Shown here: positions 53,007-62,160 of the stretch, in pieces
Layout: the number at the start of each line of letters is the position of its first letter
Numbering within the stretch: position 1 is the stretch's first letter
From: Thermococcus radiotolerans
GTDB lineage: Archaea; Methanobacteriota_B; Thermococci; Thermococcales; Thermococcaceae
Length of the DNA: 64,000 bases
Assembly (NCBI RefSeq): GCF_002214565.1
Contig: NZ_CP015106.1
Coordinates: 1,798,001 to 1,862,000 of the forward strand
Direction of reading: 5' to 3'
Program-made: the position numbers and the translations under genes
The notes under the pieces: model-generated
The model's database searches: none
Seen by the model: only the letters and a program-made list of their open reading frames with translations
What the model was told of the DNA's origin: nothing

Positions 53007-54131
53007 TCACACCTTCTCAAAGGTCATGTCCTCGATCTTGATGTGCATGAAGACGTTCACACCCTCCTGCTGGGAAATGAAGACTCCCTTGGTCTCTATT
53101 GGTATCGGAAGGTTCGCGGTTATCGTCGCCTCTCCCTGACCGGTTGCACCCCCGAGGCTGTAGTTCCATCTCACGGTGGAGACCCTGAAGCTCTTTCCTC
53201 CGAGTTCTATCGTCCCATCGGGCTCTATCTCGTAGTTGTACTGGTAACCCATTGCTCCCCAGCTGTCTTTTGTTGAGGTATAGAGGTTCTCTTCCTCCAG
53301 AGCACCCCAGAAGCCGAAGTAGTAGAGTGCGTACCAGCCTATGTACAGGTCCTCGATGTCGGGTATGCTGGAGAGTACGTCGAGGCTTCCCTCCTGGTAG
53401 GGAGTGACGCTCATCTCCCCAACCGCCGCTGGGTTATAGAACGCGAACTCTTGATCTCCGTACTTTATCCAGACGCCTATGGCGTTTTCCGAGCCACCAT
53501 AGATGTTGTAGTAAAGGGTTGCAAACTCGAGGGTCGGGAACAGGAAGAACATGTCGGACTCTTCCGTTCTCTGTTTCACCCACACCTTGAACTCAAAGGG
53601 CTGATCCAGCCCCTCGCTTTTTACCGGGGTGATCTTACCGTAGTACTCGTAAACGTCAAACTCTCCGAGGTCTACCTTCTCCTGCTCACCAGTTTCCATG
53701 TTTATCTTCATGCCGTAGACGTGTATCTTTGCCTGTCCCCTCTTCTTCTCAACCTCGTACTCATAGATTGGGGCGCCCTCTTCCTTCCTTATCCTGAGGT
53801 AGTACTTGATGTAGCTTATGAGGTAGCTCTGTCCATCTATCTCAACGGGGTTGTACGCATCCCACGGGTTTGTCCACGAGGCGTACTCCGTGCTCGTCTC
53901 CGAGGGCGTTGTCGTTCCGGTTCCTCCGGGGCTCTCGGTTGTGCTGTACCCGCCGGAACTGCTTGTGGTGCCTCCCGAACCTCCGGCCCCTCCGCTGGAG
54001 GTCTGGCCACCTTCGGAGGCTTGGGACGTTGTGGTGCCCTCTCCGCCTCCACCTCCAAGACAGCCGGCGGCGACCACGCTAAAAATCAAAACCAGCACCA
54101 GCAGTATGGCAAACTTTCCCTTTCTTATCAT
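53007..54131 (-). CDS. Lipoprotein with Ser/Thr/Gly linker
   Basis: 374 residues. Signal ending in lipobox VVAAGC (Cys24), then a Gly/Ser/Thr linker of about 70 residues, typical of surface lipoproteins tethered through the S-layer and open to O-glycosylation. A globular beta-rich domain follows (YYLRIRKEEGAPIYEYEVEK, KIHVYGMKINMETGE). No enzyme motif. ATG 54131 after GGCAGGTGA. Neighbour 54201 is another lipoprotein on the same strand, but with its own promoter. Confidence 0.72.
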   Translation of the reverse strand: MIRKGKFAILLVLVLIFSVVAAGCLGGGGGEGTTTSQASEGGQTSSGGAGGSGGTTSSSGGYSTTESPGGTGTTTPSETSTEYASWTNPWDAYNPVEIDGQSYLISYIKYYLRIRKEEGAPIYEYEVEKKRGQAKIHVYGMKINMETGEQEKVDLGEFDVYEYYGKITPVKSEGLDQPFEFKVWVKQRTEESDMFFLFPTLEFATLYYNIYGGSENAIGVWIKYGDQEFAFYNPAAVGEMSVTPYQEGSLDVLSSIPDIEDLYIGWYALYYFGFWGALEEENLYTSTKDSWGAMGYQYNYEIEPDGTIELGGKSFRVSTVRWNYSLGGATGQGEATITANLPIPIETKGVFISQQEGVNVFMHIKIEDMTFEKV

Positions 54132-54200
54132 ATCACCTGCCTCCCTCATTAGTTTGTCTTTTCGAGTATTTAAATCGTTGGTTTGACAACAATGAAAAGG

Positions 54201-55322
54201 TCATCCTGCAGTGTAAAGCCAGAACCCCCCGGTCTCCCCCGAGACAAGCATGACTTTTCCGTCGTCGCTCAGCTTTATGTATCCGAGCGAATCGCCGGGA
54301 ACCTTCACGCTGAAGACCTCATGGAGGTCCTTCAGTGAGTAGCAGTGGATTACGCCGTCCTTCGAGGTAACGGCGAAGTTCTCGTTTGCGAAGTAGGGAA
54401 AGCCCGGCAGGGTTCCGATCTCCGTGAGGTTCCACGTGAGTAGATGAGTGTCCCCAAAGGGCTCGTGCCAGAGCAGGTATCTTCCAGTGGGAATCAGAGT
54501 CCACTTGAGCAGTATCGTCTGGTCGAATGGATAGCTCCCCTCGGCCAGTAACTTTCCGTCCTCGGAGAAAATCCTCAGCTTTCCGTTCTCGCTCACCAGC
54601 AGTTTATCGCGGTAAGCGAGTATCCTGCTCGTGTTGAACGTCAGGATTCTTCCCCCGTCCTTGAAGACGAACGCATTGTCCTTTTCCGACAGAACGACGA
54701 GCCCGGAGTCCGAGACGGACTTGAGGTCGTAATAGTCGGGGGTGAGCGTGATTTTTGCCCCGTCGCAGTGGAGCTCCTGCTCCGTGGGGGACACCGTCAC
54801 CAGGTAGCAAACGTGGTTTCCGCTCGGTGAGCGGAGCATGTAGTCGGCAACGGCTCCCGGTCCGCCGTGTCTCTCCTCGCCGGCAAGACCGTTCCAGGAA
54901 AAGATTCTTATTCCCGCGAACCCTTCGTACGACGCCAGAACCCAGGCCTGGTCTCCGACCACGGCGACGCTCGAAACCACCGGTTGTATTTCGCCCTCGT
55001 TCCTTCTGAGGTCCAGGGTCGTGTTGCTCCCATCCGGCTTGACCAGGTACAGAAGACCGCGGTTCCAGTCTATGGCCGCCGAGAGGCTTCCGTCCGGGTT
55101 CATGTCCATGAAGGGTATTCCCGTGGTGTCAGCGCTCCAGACTATTTTCATCTCCCAGGTTGATGGTTCAGGTGTCGTAGTAGTTTCGGGCTCACTCGTC
55201 GACGGCTGGCTTGACGTCGTGGGGGAAGGAGAGCCTGTGGCGGTCCATCCGCCGGTACAGCCGCTGGCGAGGACCATGCTGGCTATCAGAAGTGCCAGCA
55301 GGATCGCTTTGGTTTCCCTCAT
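54201..55322 (-). CDS. Lipoprotein with beta-propeller-like domain
   Basis: 373 residues. Lipobox VLASGC (Cys22) is followed by a Ser/Thr/Pro-rich linker and repeated four-strand units with WD/YVTN-like cadence (MDMNPDGSLSAAIDWNRGLLYLVKPDG; YMLRSPSGNHVCYLV; KLSDDGKVMLVSGE, key parts only). Surface-anchored binding protein likely. ATG 55322 after GGAGGTTTGC; the frame from 55433 has no signal. Confidence 0.7.
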   Translation of the reverse strand: MRETKAILLALLIASMVLASGCTGGWTATGSPSPTTSSQPSTSEPETTTTPEPSTWEMKIVWSADTTGIPFMDMNPDGSLSAAIDWNRGLLYLVKPDGSNTTLDLRRNEGEIQPVVSSVAVVGDQAWVLASYEGFAGIRIFSWNGLAGEERHGGPGAVADYMLRSPSGNHVCYLVTVSPTEQELHCDGAKITLTPDYYDLKSVSDSGLVVLSEKDNAFVFKDGGRILTFNTSRILAYRDKLLVSENGKLRIFSEDGKLLAEGSYPFDQTILLKWTLIPTGRYLLWHEPFGDTHLLTWNLTEIGTLPGFPYFANENFAVTSKDGVIHCYSLKDLHEVFSVKVPGDSLGYIKLSDDGKVMLVSGETGGFWLYTAG

Positions 55323-55455
55323 GCAAACCTCCTCCATCACCCGCCAAGAAAGAAAAGCGGGTACTGCGAAATATACCCCTACCTTGTACACGAATGTATT
55401 AAAAATTTTCCAAGGCTTCAAACGTCTTTGCACCTCTAAAACAGTTATCTGAATG

Positions 55456-56118
55456 TTAATATTCTTTTGAATACGCTTTTCTCAGGAGTTCAAAGAGATC
55501 GCCCGCCTCCCACCCGGCGAGCCTTCCCACGTGCGCTGCCAGGTCAAAGACGTGGGGAACCTTTGATATGATTCCGATGTCGGCGGTTGCGACGGTTTCG
55601 AAGGCCTTGAGCTCGAAGTCGGGGCTTTTGACGAGCCTCACCTCGGAGTTGACCCCCTCCCGAAGGAGGGCCTTTTCCGTCAGTCTCTTCACCTCCCCGC
55701 TCCTTGGAACCGCCGAGCCGTAGAAGAACACGACCTTTTTAAGGCCCAGCTCCCCGAGGGCGCGGGTGAGATCGCCAATGAGCCGCTCCGTGCCTTCGTT
55801 GAGCCTGTATCTGCCCTGGTACTTCAAATCCCTCACGAGCCCATCCTCGCAGAGTATGGCCCGCCCTTCGAGGAGCGATTCGAGTGTTATCAGGACGTTG
55901 AAGCCGTCTATCCCAAGAACCCTGCCCCTGAGCTCTTCCGGCATTAGGAGCTTTCTCCTTACCTCATCTATCCATTCGTCCGAGAACACGCACCTGGCCA
56001 GGAGGTAGCGCTCACCCTTTGTCAGCCTGTAGTGATTGGCCACGAACTCGAGGGCGTACTTTTTCCGGTAGCCCCTGTTGAGGAGGTACTTCAGATCGCG
56101 GTACGCATCGAGGAGCAT
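55456..56118 (-). CDS. DUF434 family protein
   Basis: 220 residues. N-terminal helical part (DAYRDLKYLLNRGYRKKYALEFV) and GIDGFNVLITLES, the DUF434 signature, then an alpha/beta part (KKVVFFYGSAVPRSGEV, VATADIGIISKVPHVFDLAAH). The acidic residues in GIDGFNV and TADIGI recall PIN/NYN nuclease folds, so a nuclease role is possible. Starts 21 bases after the HD gene, same strand, with AGGTAATG-type spacing weak; ATG 56118. Confidence 0.75.
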   Translation of the reverse strand: MLLDAYRDLKYLLNRGYRKKYALEFVANHYRLTKGERYLLARCVFSDEWIDEVRRKLLMPEELRGRVLGIDGFNVLITLESLLEGRAILCEDGLVRDLKYQGRYRLNEGTERLIGDLTRALGELGLKKVVFFYGSAVPRSGEVKRLTEKALLREGVNSEVRLVKSPDFELKAFETVATADIGIISKVPHVFDLAAHVGRLAGWEAGDLFELLRKAYSKEY

Positions 56119-56139
56119 GGATAAAGAAACGGTGGAGGG

Positions 56140-56910
56140 TTAAATAACCTTCTCCATTACCTCGGTGCCGGTGTGTATCCTGAGCCTGACCCTCCCGCCC
56201 AGGAGGGAGCTCTTGACCTTCTTCGTCAGTATCTCGTCCACCTGGAAGATTCCGGCGGGGTGCTTCATCCATATCTCGATGAGTATCGGCTGCTCCTCGT
56301 CCCCTTCCCTTATCTCCACCCTCTCGATGGCCAGGGCCGAGACGGCGTGGATGTCGACCTTGTCCCTCTTGTGGACGAGCCTGCTCCTTCCGGCCTCCAT
56401 GTCGCAGCCGTCCGCTATCGTAACGAGCGAGCCCTCGATGGTGGTGCACGGAACGGCTTCATCGTGGGTGTAGATGGCGTTCAGGGTGAGCGCCTTGAGG
56501 AGGAGCGGGTCGTCGGTTCCGAACTCCCTCACGAGCTTCTCTATTATCGGCTCCGCCAGGAGAACGCTGAACTGGTAGTGGTTTATCCTGTGTATCATGT
56601 TCCCGGTGTCGTGGAACAGTGCCCCGAAGGCCACTATGAACTTGCTCCAGCGGAAGGGCTTGCCGAGCTTCTCGGCCGTCGTCTGGATTCCGAACTTCCT
56701 AATGATGTTCAGAAGCTCCAGCGCGCGCCTGGTCGTGAGCAGAACGTGAATCGGTCCGTGGTCGTTGAAGCCGTAGACGTTCAGCACGATGTAGTTGGTC
56801 GTCTCGAAGTAGTAGTGGTACTCTCTGAATGCCCTCTCGTAGAGCCCGTAGAGCTCCTCGTCGCCGAGGAGTTCCCTAATCTCGCCCAGCAGTTCTTCCT
56901 CCGTGTACAT
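56140..56910 (-). CDS. HD-domain phosphohydrolase
   Basis: 256 residues. HD-domain ligands: NDHGPIHVL (His), FHDTGNMIHR (His-Asp), HDEAVPCTT and IADGCDMEAGRSRL. Conserved archaeal type (often annotated as HD superfamily hydrolase) with a C-terminal small domain. Substrate is unknown, probably nucleotide or phosphate ester. ATG 56910 after GGGTGGAAAAG. The 57003-56910 gap to the PIN gene holds a TATA-like TTAAAAC. Confidence 0.8.
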   Translation of the reverse strand: MYTEEELLGEIRELLGDEELYGLYERAFREYHYYFETTNYIVLNVYGFNDHGPIHVLLTTRRALELLNIIRKFGIQTTAEKLGKPFRWSKFIVAFGALFHDTGNMIHRINHYQFSVLLAEPIIEKLVREFGTDDPLLLKALTLNAIYTHDEAVPCTTIEGSLVTIADGCDMEAGRSRLVHKRDKVDIHAVSALAIERVEIREGDEEQPILIEIWMKHPAGIFQVDEILTKKVKSSLLGGRVRLRIHTGTEVMEKVI

Positions 56911-57002
56911 CTTTTCCACCCAAGGACGTGGAGAAGAGGGTGTTTTAAGGGTTGCCGTGGATGTTTTCCAACTCTTAGAATGGTTGAGGGAGACCCACGG
57001 TC

Positions 57003-57419
57003 TCACTCCAGCATGCCCTCGAGCTCGAGTATCTTCTTCGAGCGGAGGTAGACGACCGGGATTCCCCTCTCGCGAAGGCGTCTCTTCAGTCCCTTGTCGT
57101 TGGTGCAGACTATTACCCGCTCGTTCTTGACCGCGAAATCGAAGATCTGGTCGTCTATGGGCCTCTCACCAAAGCGGCCTATCTCAACGACCTCAAACCT
57201 CTCCACGAGCTTTTTGGCCATCCTAATGGCCATTAGGTCCTTTCCGCGGGATTTCCTCTCTATGACCTCCAGCTCCTGGAGGACGGCGTTCGGAACGGCT
57301 ATTCTGAACCTCACGTCGAGAACCCTGTTCAGTTCGCCGATTATGTCGACACCGAACTGTCCCGGAACCAGGAGAAAGTTCGTGTCCGGGATCACCAGCC
57401 ATTCCCGTCTTTCAGGCAT
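57003..57419 (-). CDS. PIN-domain nuclease (Fcf1/VapC-like)
   Basis: 138 residues. PIN acidic residues: VIPDTNFLL (Asp), LQELEVIERKSRG (Glu), DDQIFDFAV and CTNDKGLKRRLRERGIPV (Asp). Resembles archaeal Fcf1/Utp24-like proteins thought to act in rRNA processing. No antitoxin gene adjacent, which argues against a toxin. ATG 57419 after GGTGAGGCAG. Follows aIF2-gamma by 35 bases on the same strand: likely the same transcript. Confidence 0.82.
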   Translation of the reverse strand: MPERREWLVIPDTNFLLVPGQFGVDIIGELNRVLDVRFRIAVPNAVLQELEVIERKSRGKDLMAIRMAKKLVERFEVVEIGRFGERPIDDQIFDFAVKNERVIVCTNDKGLKRRLRERGIPVVYLRSKKILELEGMLE

Positions 57420-57454
57420 CTGCCTCACCGAAGGTTAATGAAAAAGAAGAGGGC

Positions 57455-58687
57455 TCACTCCCTTATGAAGCCGTAGCCTATGAGGCGCCACCTCGAGCCA
57501 ACCTGCCTGCTGATGGCGACCCTGTCGCCGACCTCGGCGCAGATGGGTATCTGGAGCTTGAGCTCGACCTCGTCCCTGCCGAGCCCCGTGACGAGACCCA
57601 TAGTTCTGGCCGTTCCGACGTTGAGGAGGAGAACCTCGCGCCTCTTTATCGGCTCGACCTTGAGCTCCTCCTCGGTCCCTACAACGCGCTCAAGGAGGTG
57701 AACCTCAAGCCTGAGCTCGTCCCAGACCGGCGGGAGCTTTCCGGGCTTTCCGACGACGTTTCCGGCCATCAGGTCGCCCTTGGTGAGGTACGGGTCGAGC
57801 TTGGTTCCAACGCCGACGAGTCCTCCTGGATAAGCCTCGTCCACGAACTTTCCTCCGGCCTGGAGGGAGGTTATCTCGGTGGTTATCGGCTCGTACTTTA
57901 TCCTGCCGTGGTCCTCGTAGGGGACACCCGGGCGAATCTCTATCTCGTCGCCGACCTTGAGCTTGCCCTGGATTATCGAACCGCCGATGACGCCACCGAC
58001 GAGCTTCTCGGGCTTGGTTCCCGGCTTGTTGACGTCGAAGCTCCTGAGAACCAGCATCTTGGGCGGCTTTTTGAGGTCGTGCTTCGGGGTTGGTATGAAC
58101 TCTTCTATCGCCGCGAGGAGAACGTCAACGTTCGCGCCGTGAAGGGCCGAAATCGGGATTATCGGGGCGTTCTCAGCAACCGTCCCCTTGACGAACTCCT
58201 TTATCTCGTGGTACCTCTCGATGACCTTCTCCTTGTCGACCAGCTCGATCTTGTTGAGGGCTATGACTATGTTCCTGTTGCCAACTATCTGGAGCGCCAT
58301 GAGGTGCTCCCTGGTCTGGGGCATGACACCCTCGTTTGCTGCTATGACGAGAACGGCACCGTCCATGAGGGAGGCACCTGCGAGCATAGTGGTCATGAGG
58401 GCCTCGTGGCCGGGGGCGTCTATGAACGAAACGCGCCTCTCGAAATCGGTCTCGGCGCCACAGTACGGGCAGACCGGCGAGTTGGAGTGCCTACCGCAGC
58501 TCGGGCACTTCCTTATCTCGGCATCGGCGAAGCCTATCTTGATTGTGATTCCCCTTCTCAGCTCCTCGCTGTGGGTGTCAGTCCAGATTCCGGTTAAAGC
58601 CTTTGTGAGGGTCGTTTTACCGTGATCAACGTGACCAACCATTCCGATGTTAACTTCGGCCTGCTTAAACTCCTTCTTCTTTGCCAT
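57455..58687 (-). CDS. eif2g: Translation initiation factor aIF2 gamma
   Basis: 410 residues, full length. G1 [14 protein letters not shown]3 DAPGHEAL, G4 NKIE, and the zinc knuckle [16 protein letters not shown] specific to e/aIF2-gamma. Binds GTP and initiator tRNA, bringing Met-tRNA to the small subunit with the alpha and beta subunits encoded elsewhere. Preceded by GGTGAGAG and, further up, a TATA-like CTTAATAAAC. Confidence 0.97.
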   Translation of the reverse strand: MAKKKEFKQAEVNIGMVGHVDHGKTTLTKALTGIWTDTHSEELRRGITIKIGFADAEIRKCPSCGRHSNSPVCPYCGAETDFERRVSFIDAPGHEALMTTMLAGASLMDGAVLVIAANEGVMPQTREHLMALQIVGNRNIVIALNKIELVDKEKVIERYHEIKEFVKGTVAENAPIIPISALHGANVDVLLAAIEEFIPTPKHDLKKPPKMLVLRSFDVNKPGTKPEKLVGGVIGGSIIQGKLKVGDEIEIRPGVPYEDHGRIKYEPITTEITSLQAGGKFVDEAYPGGLVGVGTKLDPYLTKGDLMAGNVVGKPGKLPPVWDELRLEVHLLERVVGTEEELKVEPIKRREVLLLNVGTARTMGLVTGLGRDEVELKLQIPICAEVGDRVAISRQVGSRWRLIGYGFIRE

Positions 58688-58699
58688 CTTCTCTCACCC

Positions 58700-58890
58700 C
58701 TAAATTTAGAGCGTCGGCCGGTTTATTAAGGTTACCTCGATGGGGAGAATTGGGTAATAAGCTGCCATTCCCTCCTTTAACTCTCTAAGTTGCTGATGCT
58801 AATCATGATGTCATGATGGTCAAGTTTATGGTCGAAATGTTCTTATACTGCCTCATGTGAATAACATATTGTTGACAAAGGGGAGGTATC
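58700..58890. other. Intergenic region between aIF2-gamma and the AT-rich gene
   Basis: Divergent spacer. Minus side: CTTAATAAAC near 58725 as TATA for aIF2-gamma. Plus side: the leader is AT-rich with possible TATA around 58840-58870, and GGGGAGGT at 58880 for the ATG at 58894. No integrase or att-like repeat visible. Confidence 0.45.
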
Positions 58891-58893
58891 ACA

Positions 58894-61029
58894 ATGCAGG
58901 AAAAGGACCTCCACTATCTTATAACCAGAATAATCAATCCATATCTAAACTGGGTCATCGTAGAGTTGCGTTCTGGGAATCGTGTTGTCTATGGTCGTGA
59001 TGGATATACTGGCTTAAAGTGGACCGATCATACAATTGGGGATTTTCTTGCTAGTGATTTAGAAGAATGGAGAAATGAGCTATGGTACAAATACAGAGAT
59101 AACTTCTTTGAGCGTGGACATGAAATCATTGACTCTCTCCTGGACATAATAGTTAGAATTGAAGCCAAGCTCCCAGATAGTGAGACCAAAGAACGGGTGA
59201 TGAAGGATTTGTGGGAAATGGCAGAAAAGGTAGGGGACTACCTAGAGATTGGAGATTATGTTGATTCAAAAAGACCTGAAGTAGAATCAAAGGCAGCCAA
59301 AATTAAGCGAGAGGATGAGGAACTGAAAAAGAGGATGGTAAAAGAGGCTCATGAGCACAGAGATGAAAAAACCATTGTACTCAGCCAGGACGGGAATCAA
59401 ACCAGGGATAGTACCTATAAGCCTGCAGTGTCTAGGGATTCAAAACCATCAAATGGGGGACACAAGTTTTCGTGGAAGAACTTCGTAGCGTTCTCTTTGG
59501 CAGTATTGCTTCTTTTTGCTCTTTGGGATTTAGCCCACAACGATGGAGCCATTATTAGTAAAGTGCTTCCAACTGGTAACAACGAGAGAGTTCTAGAGCC
59601 CAATGGAGGCAGTGATGGTTCCTCTCAGACACTCTCTCCGAGCTTTTTCAATGGCAGTAACACTTCCAAAGACGGCAGCACTATTGATGAACACAAAGCA
59701 GAATCCTCCTCCCATGATGCGGATAATGATGGCCTGGATGACAACATGGAGATCTCTCAAACTGGTACTGATCCTCTTAATCCAGATACCGATGGGGACG
59801 GACTCTCCGATGGAGAAGAAGTTCTGGAATACAACACGAACCCTCTTGTTAACGATACGGACGATGATGGTTTGACTGATAAGGCCGAGGTGGTTACTTA
59901 TCACTCTGATCCACTTAATGCCGACTCCGATGGGGATTACCTGCCAGATGGATACGAAGTTAAAATTGGCACGGATCCAACTTCTGACTGGAGATACGGT
60001 TCAATTGATGAAGAAACTTTGAAAGCTGGCCTCAGTAAATTACTGCGTGAGAGAATTAAAGGGATCTCCGAGCAGTTTTGGGAATACAACTCTACATTGG
60101 ATCGGGCATGGGCAATTCTCCAGTGGATTGATGAGAATATCCAATACAACGATACCAAGGCAGAGTACGTGGATAAAAGCGTTGAGATGTGGGATTATCT
60201 GAGTAGTTATAACAAGGAGTATTATGCTAATCTGACAAGACTTCAGGCGGTGAATGATACTGTTTTCAGGTACAAAAGTGGAATTTGTGGAGACTATGCT
60301 CTGCTCACTGCCGCTTTTCTTCTTGAGGCTAATGTAAGTCCAATATACGTTTTAAGCATTGACTATGTTGATCAAGAGGTGGGACACGCCACTGTGGCAG
60401 TAAAACTCGAGAAGGAATACTTTGTACTGGATCAGCATCTGCCAATGATACCCCTTGGGAACTATTATTGGTTCTCTATCTGGGGAGGCCTCGGAGAAAT
60501 CTCCAATGTAACTTTCTATAGAGTGGCCCTGAATGAAAATGGAGAAGTAGACATCAGAAACTGGACGTGGAGAAGTGGAAGCCTCAAAAAACGAGCCTAT
60601 AAGTTCACTTCGCAGGATCTCGAAGTGGTCCTAAACCTGACAAAGGAGATGTTTACTGAGCTTTATCCTGGATATCAACAGGATCAGAGGCTTAAGCGTA
60701 ACGCGGAGGCAGATCTTGAGTCAATTAAACAACGGAACGAAAGTGCAAGAACTCTGTTACCAGTAGGGTTTCACAAAGGATGGACCCTTTGGTGGTCCGA
60801 TCCAGGATTTCAGCTTTACTACCACCCACTGCTTGCGGAAAAACTCGTAAGATATTACTGGCCGGGACCAGCTTTCTCGAACGAGGACTGGGTTGGTCCA
60901 ATCAGAGAATGTGACAGGTACTATCTACTGGTCGATAGCGATGAATACAATACAGTCCTGATCCAGGACTCTGAGGGGGACTCCTATGAAATCAACCGCA
61001 TGGTGATGGTACTTCAAATTGCAACGTAG
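58894..61029 (+). CDS. Membrane-anchored transglutaminase-like protein with calcium-binding repeats
   Basis: 711 residues. Cytosolic N-terminal part (about 1-195) is followed by one membrane helix (NFVAFSLAVLLLFALWDL). A Ser/Asn-rich stalk leads to thrombospondin type-3-like repeats (DADNDGLDDNME, DTDGDGLSDGEE, DTDDDGLTDKAE, DSDGDYLPDGYE) that bind Ca2+. The C-terminal transglutaminase-like fold has KSGICGDYALLTAAFLLE (Cys), EVGHATVAVKL (His) and YFVLDQHLP (Asp). Clearly more AT-rich than its neighbours, with codon use to match: probably acquired. Protease or cross-linking activity cannot be told apart. Confidence 0.8.
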   Translation: MQEKDLHYLITRIINPYLNWVIVELRSGNRVVYGRDGYTGLKWTDHTIGDFLASDLEEWRNELWYKYRDNFFERGHEIIDSLLDIIVRIEAKLPDSETKERVMKDLWEMAEKVGDYLEIGDYVDSKRPEVESKAAKIKREDEELKKRMVKEAHEHRDEKTIVLSQDGNQTRDSTYKPAVSRDSKPSNGGHKFSWKNFVAFSLAVLLLFALWDLAHNDGAIISKVLPTGNNERVLEPNGGSDGSSQTLSPSFFNGSNTSKDGSTIDEHKAESSSHDADNDGLDDNMEISQTGTDPLNPDTDGDGLSDGEEVLEYNTNPLVNDTDDDGLTDKAEVVTYHSDPLNADSDGDYLPDGYEVKIGTDPTSDWRYGSIDEETLKAGLSKLLRERIKGISEQFWEYNSTLDRAWAILQWIDENIQYNDTKAEYVDKSVEMWDYLSSYNKEYYANLTRLQAVNDTVFRYKSGICGDYALLTAAFLLEANVSPIYVLSIDYVDQEVGHATVAVKLEKEYFVLDQHLPMIPLGNYYWFSIWGGLGEISNVTFYRVALNENGEVDIRNWTWRSGSLKKRAYKFTSQDLEVVLNLTKEMFTELYPGYQQDQRLKRNAEADLESIKQRNESARTLLPVGFHKGWTLWWSDPGFQLYYHPLLAEKLVRYYWPGPAFSNEDWVGPIRECDRYYLLVDSDEYNTVLIQDSEGDSYEINRMVMVLQIAT

Positions 61030-61076
61030 CAGGTTATGCACTCAGAAAAGCGATAAGTTTGGGGAAAGGAGGAAGC

Positions 61077-61454
61077 TCAGAAGACGAGCTTCATGTTGAT
61101 CTGGACGATCTCGGGGCTGATGGTGTTGCCCCTGACGGTCTTCTTCCTCCTCTCTCCCCTCTCCTTCGGCCTGAAGCCCGGACCCTTCGAAACGAGGATC
61201 TTGACCCTCCTCGGGCCGTGGACGTCGGGCCTCATGGCGAAGCCGTCCTTGTCGGTACCACCGGTTATCCTGAGCTTGACGTTGCCCGGAATCTCCTCCC
61301 CGAAGATCTCGGTGAGGTTGAGTCCGAGCTCGCTCGCGGGAATCTCCTCTCCTATGCGCTTTCCTATGAGCTTCTCGGCTCCTTCGCCGCTTATCTCAAC
61401 CTGCCTGGCTATGCCGTTCTTAGGGTTGGATATAACGAGCTTAAAGGTCGCCAT
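61077..61454 (-). CDS. rps6e: Ribosomal protein S6e
   Basis: 125 residues: [56 protein letters not shown] (key [14 protein letters not shown]), [11 protein letters not shown]. Full archaeal length without the eukaryotic C-terminal tail. Promoter: minus-strand AACTTTTTAAACACC near 61547-61533; GGAGGTGGGAGG ribosome-binding site. Confidence 0.97.
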   Translation of the reverse strand: MATFKLVISNPKNGIARQVEISGEGAEKLIGKRIGEEIPASELGLNLTEIFGEEIPGNVKLRITGGTDKDGFAMRPDVHGPRRVKILVSKGPGFRPKERGERRKKTVRGNTISPEIVQINMKLVF

Positions 61455-61562
61455 TTCCTCCCACCTCCTGTGTCATTAGCGGGATTCATTGGGTAAACCC
61501 CTTATCCAGTGAGCGCTGTGGTTTGGTGTTTAAAAAGTTTCCTCTAAAAATAAAATGGAAGG

Positions 61563-61877
61563 TCAGCCGCCGCTCATGTGGTACAGCATCTCCCAGAGCC
61601 TGACGGTGTACTCAACCGTTGGAGGGTAGCTCTGAACTATTTCGGTGATCTCCATGTTCTTGTGGAAGGTTGGGGCATCTATTGTTTTCATGTACTCTTC
61701 GAGGGCTTCTCTGTCCTTGGCCCGCCATATCGTGTAACTTCCGCCGACGAAATTGTACGAAGCGAGGAACTCAACATCGCCCGTGAGGGGCAGCCGTTTG
61801 AAGAAATCGGCAGCTTCCTTAGTCGCTTTGATGCTCTCTTCATCTGAATAGCGATGGGTGACGAGGAACATCGCCAT
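61563..61877 (-). CDS. Small alpha/beta-barrel-type protein (DUF3303-like)
   Basis: 104 residues: MAMFLVTHRYSDEESIKATKEAADFFKRL, then VEFLASYNFVGGSYTIWRAKDREALEEYM (key parts FLVTHRYSDEES and SYTIWRAKDREALE). The beta-alpha-beta pattern resembles dimeric alpha/beta barrel (DUF3303/EthD-like) proteins of unknown role. ATG 61877 after GGGAGGTG at 61890-61883. It has an unusually long, GC-rich leader able to form a pseudoknot, so expression may be RNA-controlled. Confidence 0.6.
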   Translation of the reverse strand: MAMFLVTHRYSDEESIKATKEAADFFKRLPLTGDVEFLASYNFVGGSYTIWRAKDREALEEYMKTIDAPTFHKNMEITEIVQSYPPTVEYTVRLWEMLYHMSGG

Positions 61878-61925
61878 ACGAACACCTCCCATGTATCAAA
61901 TAACTTTCATATGTTCTTGCCAGAG

Positions 61926-61986
61926 GGAGCGCCGCTGGGTGAAAATGGTCGCTTGCTTCCGGGCGCTCCGCTTTAGATTCACCCAG
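61926..61986 (-). ncRNA. Pseudoknot-capable leader RNA upstream of the small protein
   Basis: On the minus strand CTGGGTGAA (61986-61978) pairs with TTCACCCAG (61943-61935), nine bases. GGAGCGCC (61969-61962) pairs with GGCGCTCC (61933-61926), eight bases. The partners interleave, giving a pseudoknot or two mutually exclusive hairpins. A TATA-like CTTTATATAC (62028-62019) predicts a start near 61995, just before the structure. The block is GC-rich in an AT-rich spacer, as for structured RNA in hyperthermophiles. Riboswitch-like leader or free small RNA are both open. Confidence 0.55.
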
Positions 61987-62017
61987 ACAGAACCTGCTGT
62001 GTAGGCATTGCCCTTAT

Positions 62018-62030
62018 TGTATATAAAGAT
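62018..62030 (-). promoter_or_regulatory. TATA box of the pseudoknot leader
   Basis: Minus strand ATCTTTATATACAA (62031-62018). Predicted start about 26 bases on, near 61995, nine bases before the first arm of the structure; leader to the ATG is about 115-120 bases, long for Thermococcus. Confidence 0.55.
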
Positions 62031-62104
62031 TGTGACCGAATTAACTTGCTATTTAAAAAGGAAAAAGTTATAAAAATTCAGCACGTTTTCAGAGGAGAAC
62101 CCCC

Positions 62105-62122
62105 AATCAAAACTTTTTTATA
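62105..62122 (+). promoter_or_regulatory. Promoter of the Sec61-beta gene
   Basis: CAAAACTTTTTTATACC (about 62107-62123) is a BRE/TATA-like element 40 bases before the ATG at 62161, which follows AGGGGTGAG. A second TATA-like run (TATTTAAAAAGG, 62050-62061) lies further up. Confidence 0.55.
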
Positions 62123-62160
62123 CCTTAGCGCCCGTAGGCACTCCTTGAGGGGTGAGATGA

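Noticed and set aside
57003-57419. Toxin-antitoxin pair with the PIN protein as toxin
   Set aside because: No small antitoxin gene next to it; context (aIF2-gamma) and sequence fit the Fcf1-like group better.
58690-61076. Integrated element around the AT-rich transglutaminase-like gene
   Set aside because: No integrase, no tRNA target and no flanking direct repeats seen; only a single foreign-looking gene.
61926-61986. H/ACA guide RNA
   Set aside because: The pairing is interleaved rather than a simple hairpin with a pocket, and no ACA lies at the right distance from a stem on the minus strand.
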